The notes under the pieces are model-generated. The model saw only the letters and a list, made by a program, of their open reading frames with translations, was not told the DNA's origin and made no database searches. DNA of 64,000 bases from Mesohalobacter halotolerans (lineage in GTDB: Bacteria; Bacteroidota; Bacteroidia; Flavobacteriales; Flavobacteriaceae): assembly GCF_006120725.1 (NCBI RefSeq), contig NZ_SWMU01000001.1, forward strand, positions 682,001 to 746,000, written 5' to 3'. The translations under genes and the position numbers were made by a program. Shown here in pieces: positions 25,198 to 36,279 of the stretch; position 1 is the stretch's first letter; each line of letters opens with the position of its first letter.

Positions 25198-27489
25198 ATG
25201 GCAGCTAGTAAGAAGCAACACAAAGAGGCACTAGATTATCACGAGTTTCCTAGGCCGGGCAAGACCAAAATTGTGCCAACCAAGAAATATGCTTCTCAGC
25301 ACGATTTAGGTTTAGCATATTCACCAGGTGTTGCTATTCCCTGTCAAGAAATTGACCAAGACAAACAAAAGGTTTACAACTACACTAACAAAGGCAATCT
25401 TGTCGGTGTGATTTCTAATGGAACTGCCGTTTTAGGATTGGGTAACATTGGTCCGGAAGCTTCAAAACCAGTGATGGAAGGCAAAGCCCTTTTGTTTAAA
25501 ATTTTTGCTGATATAGATGTATTTGATATAGAGATAGACGAAGAAGATCCACAAAAATTTATTGAAACCGTTAAAAATATAGCGCCAACTTTTGGTGGAA
25601 TAAATTTAGAAGATATTAAAGCGCCAGAAGCTTTTGAAATTGAAGATCGCCTTAAAGCAGAATTGGATATCCCTATTATGCACGATGATCAACATGGCAC
25701 AGCTATCATTTCTGCAGCGGCTTTGTTAAATGCATTAGAGTTGGCAGAAAAAAAGATAGATGAGGTCAAAATTGTAGTCTCAGGAGCAGGTTCTGCTGCT
25801 ATTGCCTGTGCGAAACTCTATGTTTTGTTGGGCGCAAAGAAAGAAAACATTGTGATGTTTAACAGTAAAGGCGCTCTCAAAAAAGGACAAGAAGGCTTAT
25901 CTGAGGGCCAAAAAGAATTTGCGACTGAAAAATCTTACGACTCACTTGCCGATGCGATAAAAGGCAGTGATGTTTTCCTTGGGTTGTCTATTGGTGGTTT
26001 AGTTTCCGCCAAAATGTTGAAGCGTATGAATGAAAATCCTATTGTTTTCGCTATGGCCAATCCCGACCCAGAGATTGATTATGAGTTGGCAACCAAAACC
26101 CGTGACGATGTCATTATGGCTACAGGGCGCTCAGATTTTCCTAATCAAGTCAATAACGTCTTGGGGTTTCCTTTTATTTTTAGAGGTGCGCTTGATGTAG
26201 AAGCGACAAAAATCAACGAGGAAATGAAAATGGCAGCTGTTAAAGCACTGGCAGAGTTGGCTAAAAAACCTGTTCCTGAACAAGTCAATATTGCATACAG
26301 TGAGACTAAATTGCAATTTGGGAGAGATTACATTATTCCGAAACCTTTTGATCCAAGATTAATCGGTGAAATTCCGCCTGCCGTAGCTAAAGCTGCTATA
26401 GAGAGTGGAGCTGCTAGAAATAAAATAACTGATTGGGAAACCTATAAATCTGAACTGCTCGAACGCATGGGCAATGAAGATAAAATCACAAGGCTTCTTA
26501 TGAATAGAGCAAAGTACAATCTAAAACGTATCGTTTACGCTGAAGCCGACCACATCGATGTCTTAAAAGCGGCTCAACAAGTTTACGAAGACAAAATCGC
26601 CATTCCTATTTTGCTTGGGAGACGTGAAATTATTTTAGAATTGATGGAAGAATTAGATTTTGATAGCAAACACATCACCATAATAGATCCAAAATCTGAC
26701 GAACAACTTCCTGATTTAAAAAAATATGCCAAAACTTTATGGGAAAAACGCCAACGCAAAGGCATCACTTTGTATGAAGCTGAAAAACTCATGCGCGAAC
26801 GCAATTATTTTGCCGCCATGATGGTGGTAGAAGGCGATGCTGATGCCTTGCTTTCTGGCTATTCACGCTCTTATCCTAAGGTGTTAAAACCCATTTTAGA
26901 AATTATAGGTAAAGAAAAAGGCGTAAACAAAATCGCAGCAACCAACTTGATGAATACGGCTAAAGGTCCTATTTTTATAAGTGATACCTCAATAAATATC
27001 GACCCAGATGCCATTGAACTGGCGAGAATCGCCCAAATGACAGCTTACACAGTAAATATGTTTGGCATAGAGCCTAATGTTGCAATGGTATCATATAGTA
27101 ACTTTGGTTCTTCAAATCACCCTTCAGCAAAAAAAATTAATGATGCTGTAAATTACTTGCATAAAAGCTATCCTGAGATTAATGTTGACGGTGAATTGCA
27201 AGTAGATTTTGCTTTAAACAGGAAAATGCGTCACAATAAATTCCCATTTAGTAAATTAAAAGACCGAAAGGTGAATACTCTAATTTACCCAAACCTTGAC
27301 GCAGCCAATGGGACTTATAAGTTATTAAAAGAACTCAATACGGCTGACTCTATCGGTCCTATATTGATGGGTTTAGATAAACCAGCACATGTCTTTCAAC
27401 TCGGGGCTAGTGTAGAAGAAATGATTAATATGTCTGCTGTAGCTGCAGTTGATGCGCAGCAAAAAGCTAAACGAAAAACAAAAAAATAA
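25198..27489 (+). CDS. maeB: NADP-dependent malic enzyme (malic-PTA fusion)
   Basis: A 763-residue MaeB-type enzyme that decarboxylates malate to pyruvate with NADPH. The N-terminal ~430 residues hold the malic domain (YSPGVAIPCQEI, NGTAVLGLGNIG, MHDDQHGTAI, VVSGAGSAAIACAKLY). The C-terminal ~330 residues are a phosphotransacetylase-like domain (RILVYAEADH-type start, NLMNTAKGPIFISDTSINIDP in parts), thought to be regulatory, for example for acetyl-CoA. It is probably co-transcribed with gltX. Confidence 0.95.
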   Translation: MAASKKQHKEALDYHEFPRPGKTKIVPTKKYASQHDLGLAYSPGVAIPCQEIDQDKQKVYNYTNKGNLVGVISNGTAVLGLGNIGPEASKPVMEGKALLFKIFADIDVFDIEIDEEDPQKFIETVKNIAPTFGGINLEDIKAPEAFEIEDRLKAELDIPIMHDDQHGTAIISAAALLNALELAEKKIDEVKIVVSGAGSAAIACAKLYVLLGAKKENIVMFNSKGALKKGQEGLSEGQKEFATEKSYDSLADAIKGSDVFLGLSIGGLVSAKMLKRMNENPIVFAMANPDPEIDYELATKTRDDVIMATGRSDFPNQVNNVLGFPFIFRGALDVEATKINEEMKMAAVKALAELAKKPVPEQVNIAYSETKLQFGRDYIIPKPFDPRLIGEIPPAVAKAAIESGAARNKITDWETYKSELLERMGNEDKITRLLMNRAKYNLKRIVYAEADHIDVLKAAQQVYEDKIAIPILLGRREIILELMEELDFDSKHITIIDPKSDEQLPDLKKYAKTLWEKRQRKGITLYEAEKLMRERNYFAAMMVVEGDADALLSGYSRSYPKVLKPILEIIGKEKGVNKIAATNLMNTAKGPIFISDTSINIDPDAIELARIAQMTAYTVNMFGIEPNVAMVSYSNFGSSNHPSAKKINDAVNYLHKSYPEINVDGELQVDFALNRKMRHNKFPFSKLKDRKVNTLIYPNLDAANGTYKLLKELNTADSIGPILMGLDKPAHVFQLGASVEEMINMSAVAAVDAQQKAKRKTKK

Positions 27490-27591
27490 ATCACGGATTT
27501 TAATTATTAAAAACAAATTGAAGTAATCAACTTAATAGCGTTCAAGACACTTTTAATGTTTTACATAGCCACGTACTTTCAATTATTTTAT

Positions 27592-27599
27592 TACTTTTG
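27592..27599 (+). promoter_or_regulatory. -7 promoter element for the ruvA-sprA unit
   Basis: TACTTTTG matches TAnnTTTG. The transcript would start near 27605, about 14 nt before ATG 27619. It probably serves ruvA, sprA and possibly the genes after. Confidence 0.45.
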
Positions 27600-27618
27600 A
27601 GGCTTTTAAGATTTTTTT

Positions 27619-28200
27619 ATGATTAGCTTTATAAAAGGAAAATTGGCTGAAAAATCACCCACACAAATTGTAGTTGATTGTAATGGTGTAGGATACGAAG
27701 TAAATATTTCCCTATATTCTTACGGCATGTTGCCAGAAAATGAATCCATAAGAATTTATACTTATCTCCAAGTACGCGAAGATGCTCAAGTTTTATTCGG
27801 TTTTATGGATAAATCTGAAAGAGATGTTTTTACAAAACTAATTAGTGTTTCTGGTATAGGAGCATCAACGGCTCGCATGATGTTTTCTTCATTATCTCCT
27901 GAAGAAGTTGTCAACGCTATTGCCAATGAAGATGTTGAAACCATAAAAAGCGTAAAAGGCATTGGGCTTAAAACGGCTCAAAGAGTCATTGTTGACTTAA
28001 AAGATAAAATTAATAAAATTGATATTGGCAGCGAAGTTTTACCAATACAAAACAATACACATAAAGATGAAGCGTTATCTGCTTTGGTAACCTTAGGTTA
28101 TTCTAAAAAACAAGCTGAAAAATCTGTACATAAAATTGTTAAAGAAAATCCAGAGGCTACTGTAGAATACATCATTAAGACAGCGCTAAAAAACTTATAA
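27619..28200 (+). CDS. ruvA: Holliday junction DNA helicase subunit RuvA
   Basis: A 193-residue protein that binds four-way junctions and loads RuvB. It has an N-terminal OB fold (MISFIKGKLAEKSPTQIVVDC), two helix-hairpin-helix motifs (FTKLISVSGIGASTARMMF and IKSVKGIGLKTAQRVIVDL) and a C-terminal UBA-like domain (EALSALVTLGYSKKQAEKSV). The length is normal. sprA starts 5 bp after the stop, an arrangement common in flavobacteria. Confidence 0.95.
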   Translation: MISFIKGKLAEKSPTQIVVDCNGVGYEVNISLYSYGMLPENESIRIYTYLQVREDAQVLFGFMDKSERDVFTKLISVSGIGASTARMMFSSLSPEEVVNAIANEDVETIKSVKGIGLKTAQRVIVDLKDKINKIDIGSEVLPIQNNTHKDEALSALVTLGYSKKQAEKSVHKIVKENPEATVEYIIKTALKNL

Positions 28201-28205
28201 ATCAG

Positions 28206-31200
28206 TTGAAACTACTAAAGAGTTTTAAATCATTTTATTCTTCAAAATCAGGATTATTAATAATTGTAATCTTGATTTATGGGTTGGGATACTCGCAAGA
28301 AGAGACACCTACAGATACAACAAAAACCGGATACGATCTTGGCAGCATCAAAATGCCAAACCCTACAAGTATTAAATCTAAATATACTTATGACCCTCTT
28401 ATAGATAGGTACATATATACTGAAAAAATTGATGACGTCAATACAATCTATCCGCTAGTATTGACTAGAGAAGAATATCAAAAACTTGTCCTGAGAGAAC
28501 AGATGATGGATTACTTTAAGAAAAAAAGTGATGTTGTGAAAGGCCGAAATGCAGATGATCAGGATGACTTGATACCTATGTTTTACGTCAATAATAACTT
28601 TTTTGAAACTATTTTTGGTGGCAATCAAATAGAAGTCAACCCTCAAGGTTCTGTCGGCATAGATTTGGGTATTTTGTATTCCAAACAAGACAACCCAACA
28701 CTATCTCCACGAAATCAAAGTAATTTGTCATTTGATTTTAATCAAGCGATTCGTTTGAGTCTTCAGGCTAAAGTAGGAACACGACTAACTGTTGATGCTC
28801 AATTTGACACAGAATCGACTTTTGATTTTCAAAATCAAATTAAATTGCAATATACACCTGATGAAGACGATATTTTACAGGATATTCAAGTTGGTAACGT
28901 CAATATGCCACTTAATTCGTCATTGATTCAGGGTTCCCAAAGTTTATTTGGTGTCAAAACAAAACTCAAATTTGGTAAAACAACTATCACAAGTGTATTT
29001 TCAGAACTCAATTCTGAGCGGCAGAACGTAAGTGTTGAAGGTGGCGGCACTGTTAGAGAATACGATAAATTTATTTTAGATTACGATGAAAACCGGCACT
29101 TCTTTTTAGCTCAATTTTTTAGAGATGAGTACGATAAGGCTTTAAAGAATTATCCCTTTATAAATTCAAGAGTACAAATTCAACGCGTACAAATATGGGT
29201 CACCAACCGAACAAATAATCCCCAAACCATTGCAAACGCCAGGAATATTGTTGCTATACAAGACTTAGGAGAATCAGAGCCCGACAAGATTGGTTTGTTT
29301 TTGGATAATGATGGTAACCCTATAGCTCCACCTTTACCCAATTTTTTAAATAATCCTGGAGCTTTCCCTGATAATCCAAATAATGATTTTAACCCTTTTG
29401 GTATAAATTCCGGGTCAAATACGGTATTAACATCCCAAATCAGGGAGATTGCAACTATAGAGCAAGGATTTGGGGCTGCGTCGAGTTTTGTGGAGGAAGG
29501 CCGAGATTATGGGATCTTAGAAAATGCTCGTGAATTGCAGCCCAATGAGTATACATTAAACAGAGAGCTTGGTTACATAACCTTAAACCAACGTTTGTCC
29601 AACGATGAAATTTTGGCTGTTGCTTTTCAATATACGAGTAATGGTAAAGTCTTTCAAGTCGGAGAATTTGCAAACGATGGTGTCGATGCTTCTCAGAATA
29701 CATTAAATCCAGACCAACCTGATCAAGAAATTGCACAAAATCAATCTCTAGTGGTCAAAATGTTAAAAAGTCCAGTGACAAACGTCAACGAACCCATATG
29801 GGATTTGATGATGAAAAACTTTTATAACTTAGATGGTTCCGGACTTGAGCAAGAAGGCTTTAGAATGAATATTTTATTTACAGACCCACAGCCTTTAAAC
29901 TTTATAAACCCAGCTCCAGAAAGTAGTGTAGATTTACCAGGAGGTGTGGCCGACGAAAACCTACTAACGGTTTTTGAGCTAGATCAGCTCAACGCCAACC
30001 AAGACCCCATTAGTACGGGTGATGGTTTTTTTGACTTTGTTCCCGGGATTACCATAGATACCGAGAATGGTGTTATAAAGTTCACTAAAGTTGAACCTTT
30101 TGGTGAATTTTTATTTGAGAAACTTGATAATACTCCAAACACCGGACCAGAAGATTATGACGATCCATCAACATATAATGACAACCAAGATTTTTACGTA
30201 TTTAGGTCACTTTATACAACTACAAAAACACAAGCTTTACAAAACGAAGCTCAAAAAAATAAATTTCAGCTCAAAGGTCGTTACAAATCCTCAGGTCAAG
30301 ATGGAATACCATTAGGAGCATTTAATGTTCCTAGAGGCTCCGTAACTGTTACTGCGGGAGGACGAACACTTCAAGAAGGTGTAGATTACGTTGTAGATTA
30401 CGAGCTAGGAAGAGTACAAATTTTAGACGACGCGCTACTGGCCTCAAATACACCTATTCAAGTCTCAACAGAAAACAATGCTTTATTTGGTAGGCAGACC
30501 AAACGTTTTACTGGAATAGATGTCCAACACGAATTTAGCGATGAGCTATTAATTGGAGCTACTTTTCTAAATCTAAACGAAAGACCGTTAACGCAAAAAG
30601 CTGATTTTAATCAAGAGCCTATAAATAATACTATTTACGGGCTTAATTTTAACTATGCTACTGAAGTTCCTTTTTTTACGAGATTGGTCAATAAGCTACC
30701 AAACATAGATACAGATGTCACCTCAAACTTATCCCTAAGAGGTGAATTTGCTTTTTTAAGCCCAAGCTCGCCAAATGCCGATGATTTTAATGGTCAAACT
30801 ACGTCTTATGTTGATGATTTTGAAGGTTCACAAACATCGATTTCATTACTTAATCCAGAGCCTTGGGAGCTATCAAGTGTACCTGTAGGCTTAAGAGGAC
30901 CAAATGATATTAATGGCTCTTTCAATAGTAATAATGACCTAAGCATCAATGATTTTAGAGCTAAATTAAATTGGTATTCTATAGATCCTATTTTTTACAG
31001 TAGCCAGCGACCGGCTTCTATTTCAGATCAGGATATATCTGATTACAAGACAAGACGTGTTTTAATTAATGAGTTGTTTCCTAATACAGATATTGTAACG
31101 GGACAGATTCAAACCATTTTTACACTTGATTTAGCTTACGATCCAACTCAACGTGGAATGTTTAATTATAATCCAGCTGCAGCAAGTAATAATACTTTAC

Positions 31201-34200
31201 CAAATCCAGACCAAAACTTTGGTGGTATTATGCGAGGACTTCAAACTACAGATTTTGAACGGGCTAATGTTCAATTTGTCGAATTTTGGGTTATGGATCC
31301 ATTTATATATCCAGAAAATGCAGGAAATAGTGGTGGACAAGTCGTATTAAACCTTGGTAGTGTTTCGGAAGATATATTAAAAGATGGACGAAAACAGTAT
31401 GAAAATGGTTTACCAGAAGATGGAGGTGAGGCAAGCACTATTACGACAGAATTTTCTAAGGTACCTACAGAACAATCACTAGTCTATGCATTTGATACAG
31501 AAGGTGAAGCCAGAACCAATCAAGATGCAGGGTTTGATGGTTTAGACAATGTTCAGGAATCTCAAAAGTTTTCTGATTTTGCAAACTTTGACGACCCATC
31601 TAATGACGACTATATTTATTTTTTAAACAGAGAAGGTTCAATCGTTGAGCGCTACGAAAATTTTAATGGAAGTCAGGGTAACAACATAACAGAAGTTACA
31701 GAAACTAATAGAGGAAACTCAGCTTTCCCGGATGTTGAGGATATCAATCGAGATAACACAATGAATACGATAGATAGTTACTTCGAATATAAAGTGCCTG
31801 TTTTTCCCAATATGAGCGTCGATAATAATACCAGTACCCAGGCAGGTATTAATCAAGATTATATCACCGATGTCAGAGAGACAACGACAACATTGCCTAA
31901 CGGTGAACAACTCCCGGTAAGATGGGTTCAATTTAGAGTGCCTTTAAATACAAGTGAAGATTTTGCTGTTGGTGGCATAGCAGACTTGCGCTCTGTAAGA
32001 TTTATGAGAATGTACCTCACAGATTTTCAACAAAAAATACATTTGAGATTAGGGTCACTTGACCTTGTACGTGGTGATTATTTGACCTACAAGCAACCCA
32101 TACTACCTAATGGTTCAGACCCGGAAACTAATGGTTCTACGAGTTTTAGTGTTCAATCTGTTAGCCAGGAAGTTACGACTGAGTATGTTTCGCCGCCTGG
32201 AGTGGTAAGAGAACAACTGGTAAATAATAACCAAAGCATTAGAGAAGATGAACAATCTCTAGCCCTATTAATTAACAATCTAGAATCTCAAGACTCAAGG
32301 GGAGTTTTTAAAAATTTTAGAGTCGATATGAGGCAGTATGAAAACTTAGAAATGTTTTTACACGCTCAAGCTTCTCCGCCACCAGCAATACAATTGCAAG
32401 ATAATCAGATGGTGGCCTTTATTAGAATGGGTCTGGACTTTACTAACAATTTTTATCAAATAGAAGTGCCATTGAAGGTCAGTGAAGCTGGAGATTTAAC
32501 ACCTCGCGGTGTCTGGCCACTAGAAAATGACCTTAACTTACCTCTTGATATTTTACAACAAATTAAATCTCTTGTTGTCGGTAATGATAGTTTTAGTCCA
32601 ATTGATTTAAATTTTTTTAATAAAAATTTAGACCCTGTTTCAGGAACCGATCAAACAGAGGAATTAAGAATAGGAATAAAAGGAAACCCTAGTTTTGGTG
32701 ACATCAGAGTATTGATGTTGGGGGTAAAAAACCAAACTGAGCAAAATATTTCTGGGCAAGTTTGGTTTAACGAATTAAGACTCTCTGGACTTCAAAATGA
32801 AGGTGGTTGGGCTGGGCTTATTAATCTTGACACTAACTTTGCAGATTTTGCGACCATTACGGCAACAGGGAGGAGAAGTACAGTTGGATGGGGAGCAATT
32901 GAAGAAGGCCCAAACCAAAGAAGTCGTGAAGATGTTAAAGAATATGATGTCACAACGGCATTAAATGTTGGTCAGCTACTGCCTCAAGACTGGGGTGTAA
33001 AAATCCCGTTTTCTTACAGTCGTGGTGAAACCTTGATTACACCTCAGTTTGATCCGGTATTGAGAGATATAGAGCTAGAAACACTTTTAGACAACGCACA
33101 AGACCAACAAACTGAAGATGAACTAAGGGAAAGAGCAGAAGATTACACCAGGCGACAGAGTGTAAGTATTATTGGCCTAAGGAAAGAAAGGACAAACACT
33201 AGCAAAACACCTATGCCTTACGATATTGAAAACTTTACATTTTCGGGAACTTACAATCAAGTCGATCATCGGGATTTTGAGATAGAAGAGTCTATCGATC
33301 AAAATGTTGATGTTAATGCAACTTATAATTATGCCTTTCCGCAAGTCAAAGTAGAACCTTTAAATGATAATGAGTTTTTAAAGAAAAGTCCATATTTTGA
33401 TCTTATCAAAGACTTTAATTTTAATGCCTTGCCTACTAGTGTTTCAGCCAGTTCAACCATCACTAGGCAATACAGCGAATTGAGATTTAGAGAATTTAAT
33501 CTACCAGAAGGTAGTTTGGGTTTGCCTAAACTCTTTCAACGTAATTATTTTTATGATTGGCAATTTGCCGTTGACTATCAACTCACAGAATCGCTCAACT
33601 TTAACTTTAATGCTGCCCAAAACCGCGTCGTACGTAATTTTATTGATGAAAATAACGAACAGGATAATAGCGTAGGCGTATGGTCTGACTTTTTTAATGT
33701 CGGAATTCCTAACAGACATTCACAAACCCTTCAAGTTAATTATAGTTTACCTTTTGATAAATTACCATTTTTAAAATTTATTAATGCGCAATATTCTTAC
33801 ACGGGAACTTTTTTATGGCAAAAAGGATCTGAAATTTTAAGAAATTTAGAAGATATTCCTAATTTGGGGAATACGGTGCAAAATTCATCTCAGCATCAAA
33901 TTAATGGCAACCTCAATATGGCAACTTTATATGACTATGTTGGATTGAAGAAAAAGGGTCAAACTAATAATACACAAACGGTAAATAACCAACAAGGTAG
34001 GCGACAAAGAGGGCAAAATCAAAACCAACAAAATCAACTACAACAACAACCACAACCCCAAGACAGTGAAGAGTTAAGTTTTGGTTCAAAGCTATTAAAT
34101 ACTGGTGTTACATTTTTAAGGGTTTTAGATAATGTTCAGTTTAATTATTCTGAGAGTAGAGGTATATTTTTGCCCGGTTATACCAATGCTATTGGCTTTA

Positions 34201-35456
34201 CAGGAACATTGAAACCAAGCCCAGGCTTTGTATTTGGCGGTCAACGCGATGTAAGAGAAATTGCAGCTCGAAAAGGCTGGTTAACACTTTTCCAAGATTT
34301 TAATGAACAATATACCCGTAATTTAACTGAACAATTTGATTTGCAAGCTGGTTTGAAACTTATACCAGGTTTAACGATAGATTTACTTGCTAATAGAATG
34401 TATATGGACACCTACACAGAAAACTATAGGGTAGATCCTGAGACATTACAATATCAATCGCTTACGCCAAATTTATTTGGTAACTTTAGTATTACGACTA
34501 ATATGTTAAGCACCGCGTTTCAAACCTCAACTTCAGAAAGTTCACCAGCCTTCGAGGAATTTAGAAACAATAGGTTGACCATTGCAAAAAGACTTGCATC
34601 CCAGGCAGGAATCAACCCAGAAAACCCAGATAATCTAGATGAAGATGGGTTTCCTATAGGTTTTGGAAAAACCAACCAAGCCGTTCTATTGCCGGCTTTC
34701 CTATCGGCTTATACAGGGGAAGACCCTTCAACAGTTAAATTAGGGGCTTTTAGAGACACGCCAATACCAAATTGGAATATGAAATATACTGGTTTAATGC
34801 GTTTAAACTGGTTTAAAGAACGCTTTAACCGCTTTTCTATTGAACATGGGTATACGTCAAATTATACCATTAATCAATTTCAAAATAATTTAGAATTTGA
34901 CAGGAAAGATCCCTTTGGTCAGTTCAACAGAGATCAAAATGGCAATTTTATCAATAGACTGATTATTGGTAATATTAATCTATCAGAACAATTTACACCT
35001 TTAGTCAAAGTTGATTTTGAGATGAAAAATTCTGTGAGTATATTAGCAGAAATAATTCGAGATAGAGTTTTATCTCTAAGTTTTAATAATAATTTATTGA
35101 CCGAAATGCTGGGCGATGAATACAGATTAGGTTTAGGTTACAGGATAAGAGACTTACGTATAGTTACAAAGTTTGAAGGAAACAGGCGTGTCTTATCCAG
35201 CGATTTAAACTTAAAAGCTGATATTTCATTTAGACGAAATGAAACGATCATACGAAGTCTAGATGTGCTTAATAATAGAACGACCGCAGGTCAAGACATT
35301 TGGACAATAAATTTTACCGCAGATTACGGATTGACAAGAAACTTAACTGCAGCCTTTTTTTATGACCATACTTTTTCACAAAATGCTATTTCAACAATTT
35401 TTCCACAAACTACTATTCGAACTGGGATTAGGCTGACTTACAACTTTGGAAATTAA
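28206..35456 (+). CDS. sprA: SprA/Sov, type IX secretion translocon and gliding protein
   Basis: A 2416-residue outer-membrane giant that forms the T9SS translocation pore and is needed for gliding and secretion of sorting-domain cargo. It begins at TTG with a signal peptide ending near YSQEE. It has the repeated beta-rich segments typical of the family (for example FDFNQAIRLSLQAKVG, GSQSLFGVKTKLKFG, SYVDDFEGSQTSISL and RLTYNFGN at the end). A Gln/Asn-rich low-complexity stretch lies at about 33960-34075. The frame is intact, in contrast with remB downstream. It is followed by gcvH after 21 bp. Confidence 0.96.
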   Translation: MKLLKSFKSFYSSKSGLLIIVILIYGLGYSQEETPTDTTKTGYDLGSIKMPNPTSIKSKYTYDPLIDRYIYTEKIDDVNTIYPLVLTREEYQKLVLREQMMDYFKKKSDVVKGRNADDQDDLIPMFYVNNNFFETIFGGNQIEVNPQGSVGIDLGILYSKQDNPTLSPRNQSNLSFDFNQAIRLSLQAKVGTRLTVDAQFDTESTFDFQNQIKLQYTPDEDDILQDIQVGNVNMPLNSSLIQGSQSLFGVKTKLKFGKTTITSVFSELNSERQNVSVEGGGTVREYDKFILDYDENRHFFLAQFFRDEYDKALKNYPFINSRVQIQRVQIWVTNRTNNPQTIANARNIVAIQDLGESEPDKIGLFLDNDGNPIAPPLPNFLNNPGAFPDNPNNDFNPFGINSGSNTVLTSQIREIATIEQGFGAASSFVEEGRDYGILENARELQPNEYTLNRELGYITLNQRLSNDEILAVAFQYTSNGKVFQVGEFANDGVDASQNTLNPDQPDQEIAQNQSLVVKMLKSPVTNVNEPIWDLMMKNFYNLDGSGLEQEGFRMNILFTDPQPLNFINPAPESSVDLPGGVADENLLTVFELDQLNANQDPISTGDGFFDFVPGITIDTENGVIKFTKVEPFGEFLFEKLDNTPNTGPEDYDDPSTYNDNQDFYVFRSLYTTTKTQALQNEAQKNKFQLKGRYKSSGQDGIPLGAFNVPRGSVTVTAGGRTLQEGVDYVVDYELGRVQILDDALLASNTPIQVSTENNALFGRQTKRFTGIDVQHEFSDELLIGATFLNLNERPLTQKADFNQEPINNTIYGLNFNYATEVPFFTRLVNKLPNIDTDVTSNLSLRGEFAFLSPSSPNADDFNGQTTSYVDDFEGSQTSISLLNPEPWELSSVPVGLRGPNDINGSFNSNNDLSINDFRAKLNWYSIDPIFYSSQRPASISDQDISDYKTRRVLINELFPNTDIVTGQIQTIFTLDLAYDPTQRGMFNYNPAAASNNTLPNPDQNFGGIMRGLQTTDFERANVQFVEFWVMDPFIYPENAGNSGGQVVLNLGSVSEDILKDGRKQYENGLPEDGGEASTITTEFSKVPTEQSLVYAFDTEGEARTNQDAGFDGLDNVQESQKFSDFANFDDPSNDDYIYFLNREGSIVERYENFNGSQGNNITEVTETNRGNSAFPDVEDINRDNTMNTIDSYFEYKVPVFPNMSVDNNTSTQAGINQDYITDVRETTTTLPNGEQLPVRWVQFRVPLNTSEDFAVGGIADLRSVRFMRMYLTDFQQKIHLRLGSLDLVRGDYLTYKQPILPNGSDPETNGSTSFSVQSVSQEVTTEYVSPPGVVREQLVNNNQSIREDEQSLALLINNLESQDSRGVFKNFRVDMRQYENLEMFLHAQASPPPAIQLQDNQMVAFIRMGLDFTNNFYQIEVPLKVSEAGDLTPRGVWPLENDLNLPLDILQQIKSLVVGNDSFSPIDLNFFNKNLDPVSGTDQTEELRIGIKGNPSFGDIRVLMLGVKNQTEQNISGQVWFNELRLSGLQNEGGWAGLINLDTNFADFATITATGRRSTVGWGAIEEGPNQRSREDVKEYDVTTALNVGQLLPQDWGVKIPFSYSRGETLITPQFDPVLRDIELETLLDNAQDQQTEDELRERAEDYTRRQSVSIIGLRKERTNTSKTPMPYDIENFTFSGTYNQVDHRDFEIEESIDQNVDVNATYNYAFPQVKVEPLNDNEFLKKSPYFDLIKDFNFNALPTSVSASSTITRQYSELRFREFNLPEGSLGLPKLFQRNYFYDWQFAVDYQLTESLNFNFNAAQNRVVRNFIDENNEQDNSVGVWSDFFNVGIPNRHSQTLQVNYSLPFDKLPFLKFINAQYSYTGTFLWQKGSEILRNLEDIPNLGNTVQNSSQHQINGNLNMATLYDYVGLKKKGQTNNTQTVNNQQGRRQRGQNQNQQNQLQQQPQPQDSEELSFGSKLLNTGVTFLRVLDNVQFNYSESRGIFLPGYTNAIGFTGTLKPSPGFVFGGQRDVREIAARKGWLTLFQDFNEQYTRNLTEQFDLQAGLKLIPGLTIDLLANRMYMDTYTENYRVDPETLQYQSLTPNLFGNFSITTNMLSTAFQTSTSESSPAFEEFRNNRLTIAKRLASQAGINPENPDNLDEDGFPIGFGKTNQAVLLPAFLSAYTGEDPSTVKLGAFRDTPIPNWNMKYTGLMRLNWFKERFNRFSIEHGYTSNYTINQFQNNLEFDRKDPFGQFNRDQNGNFINRLIIGNINLSEQFTPLVKVDFEMKNSVSILAEIIRDRVLSLSFNNNLLTEMLGDEYRLGLGYRIRDLRIVTKFEGNRRVLSSDLNLKADISFRRNETIIRSLDVLNNRTTAGQDIWTINFTADYGLTRNLTAAFFYDHTFSQNAISTIFPQTTIRTGIRLTYNFGN

Positions 35457-35477
35457 AAATAAATTAATATAAATGAT

Positions 35478-35858
35478 ATGAAATTACCTGAAAATTTAAA
35501 ATACACAAAAGACCATGAATGGGTTAAAATTGATGGAAATATTGCCACAATTGGTATCACTGACTTTGCGCAAAGTGAATTAGGCGATATTGTATACGTT
35601 GAAGTTGAGTCTATAGATGAAGAACTTGATAGGGAAGAAGTTTTTGGTACAGTTGAAGCGGTAAAAACAGTATCAGACCTGTTCATGCCTGTCTCCGGTA
35701 AGGTCGAAGAGTTTAATGAAACTCTTGAAGATGAGCCAGAGCTGGTCAATGACAATCCATACGAAGAAGGTTGGATTATCAAGATAAAAATGAGTAGCCC
35801 TGATGAAGCCGAAGAACTTCTCTCAGCAAATGACTACAAGACACACATTGAAGGTTAA
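35478..35858 (+). CDS. gcvH: Glycine cleavage system H protein
   Basis: A 126-residue lipoyl carrier for the glycine cleavage complex. The lipoylation site is Lys63 in GTVEAVKTVSDLFMPVSG, and the N-terminal YTKDHEWV is diagnostic. The 3' end overlaps the VanZ-family gene. The sprA-gcvH-vanZ order is a common flavobacterial arrangement. Confidence 0.96.
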   Translation: MKLPENLKYTKDHEWVKIDGNIATIGITDFAQSELGDIVYVEVESIDEELDREEVFGTVEAVKTVSDLFMPVSGKVEEFNETLEDEPELVNDNPYEEGWIIKIKMSSPDEAEELLSANDYKTHIEG

Positions 35859-36219
35859 ATATTTTACGCTATTTACAGCAATAGCTTATAGTATAGCTAT
35901 TGTTTTCTTTTCACTTATTAATTTAGACCGAGTGTTAAAAGTGGAAATTAATGCCAGTGATAAAACGCTTCATACAATAAGTTACGGTTTCTTGTTTTTA
36001 ATCTGGTCTCTTTATTTTTATATCAAACAAAAGCACATTAGTCTTAGACTCAATTTTATTTTAGCATGGGTTTTAGTAGCATTTGGCATTATTATTGAAG
36101 CTATTCAAGGGTTGTACACAAGTTATAGAACTTTTGATTGGTGGGATGCTTTTGCCAATACACTTGGAGTTTCAATAGCTTTTATAATTTGTGTTGTACT
36201 CAAAAAACTATTTAATTAA
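35848..36219 (+). CDS. VanZ family membrane protein
   Basis: A short membrane protein with four predicted helices and VanZ-like features: SDKTLHTISYGFLFLIWS (the DK..H motif after helix 1) and EAIQGLYTSYRTFDWWDAFANTLG near the end (in parts EAIQGLY and DWWDAFANTLG). I prefer the TTG at 35848 (MKVKYFTLF), which overlaps gcvH by 11 bp. ATG codons at 35830 or 35803 would add up to 15 hydrophilic residues. VanZ relatives affect teicoplanin resistance in Gram-positives; the role in flavobacteria is unknown. Confidence 0.82.
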   Translation: MKVKYFTLFTAIAYSIAIVFFSLINLDRVLKVEINASDKTLHTISYGFLFLIWSLYFYIKQKHISLRLNFILAWVLVAFGIIIEAIQGLYTSYRTFDWWDAFANTLGVSIAFIICVVLKKLFN

Positions 36220-36279
36220 GTAAAATATTTGATAATTAGAAAAATAAATATAATTTAGTAATCTCAAAAATATTGACCA

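Noticed and set aside
33960-34075. CAA-rich low-complexity DNA as a separate element
   Set aside because: It encodes a Gln/Asn-rich stretch within the uninterrupted sprA frame.
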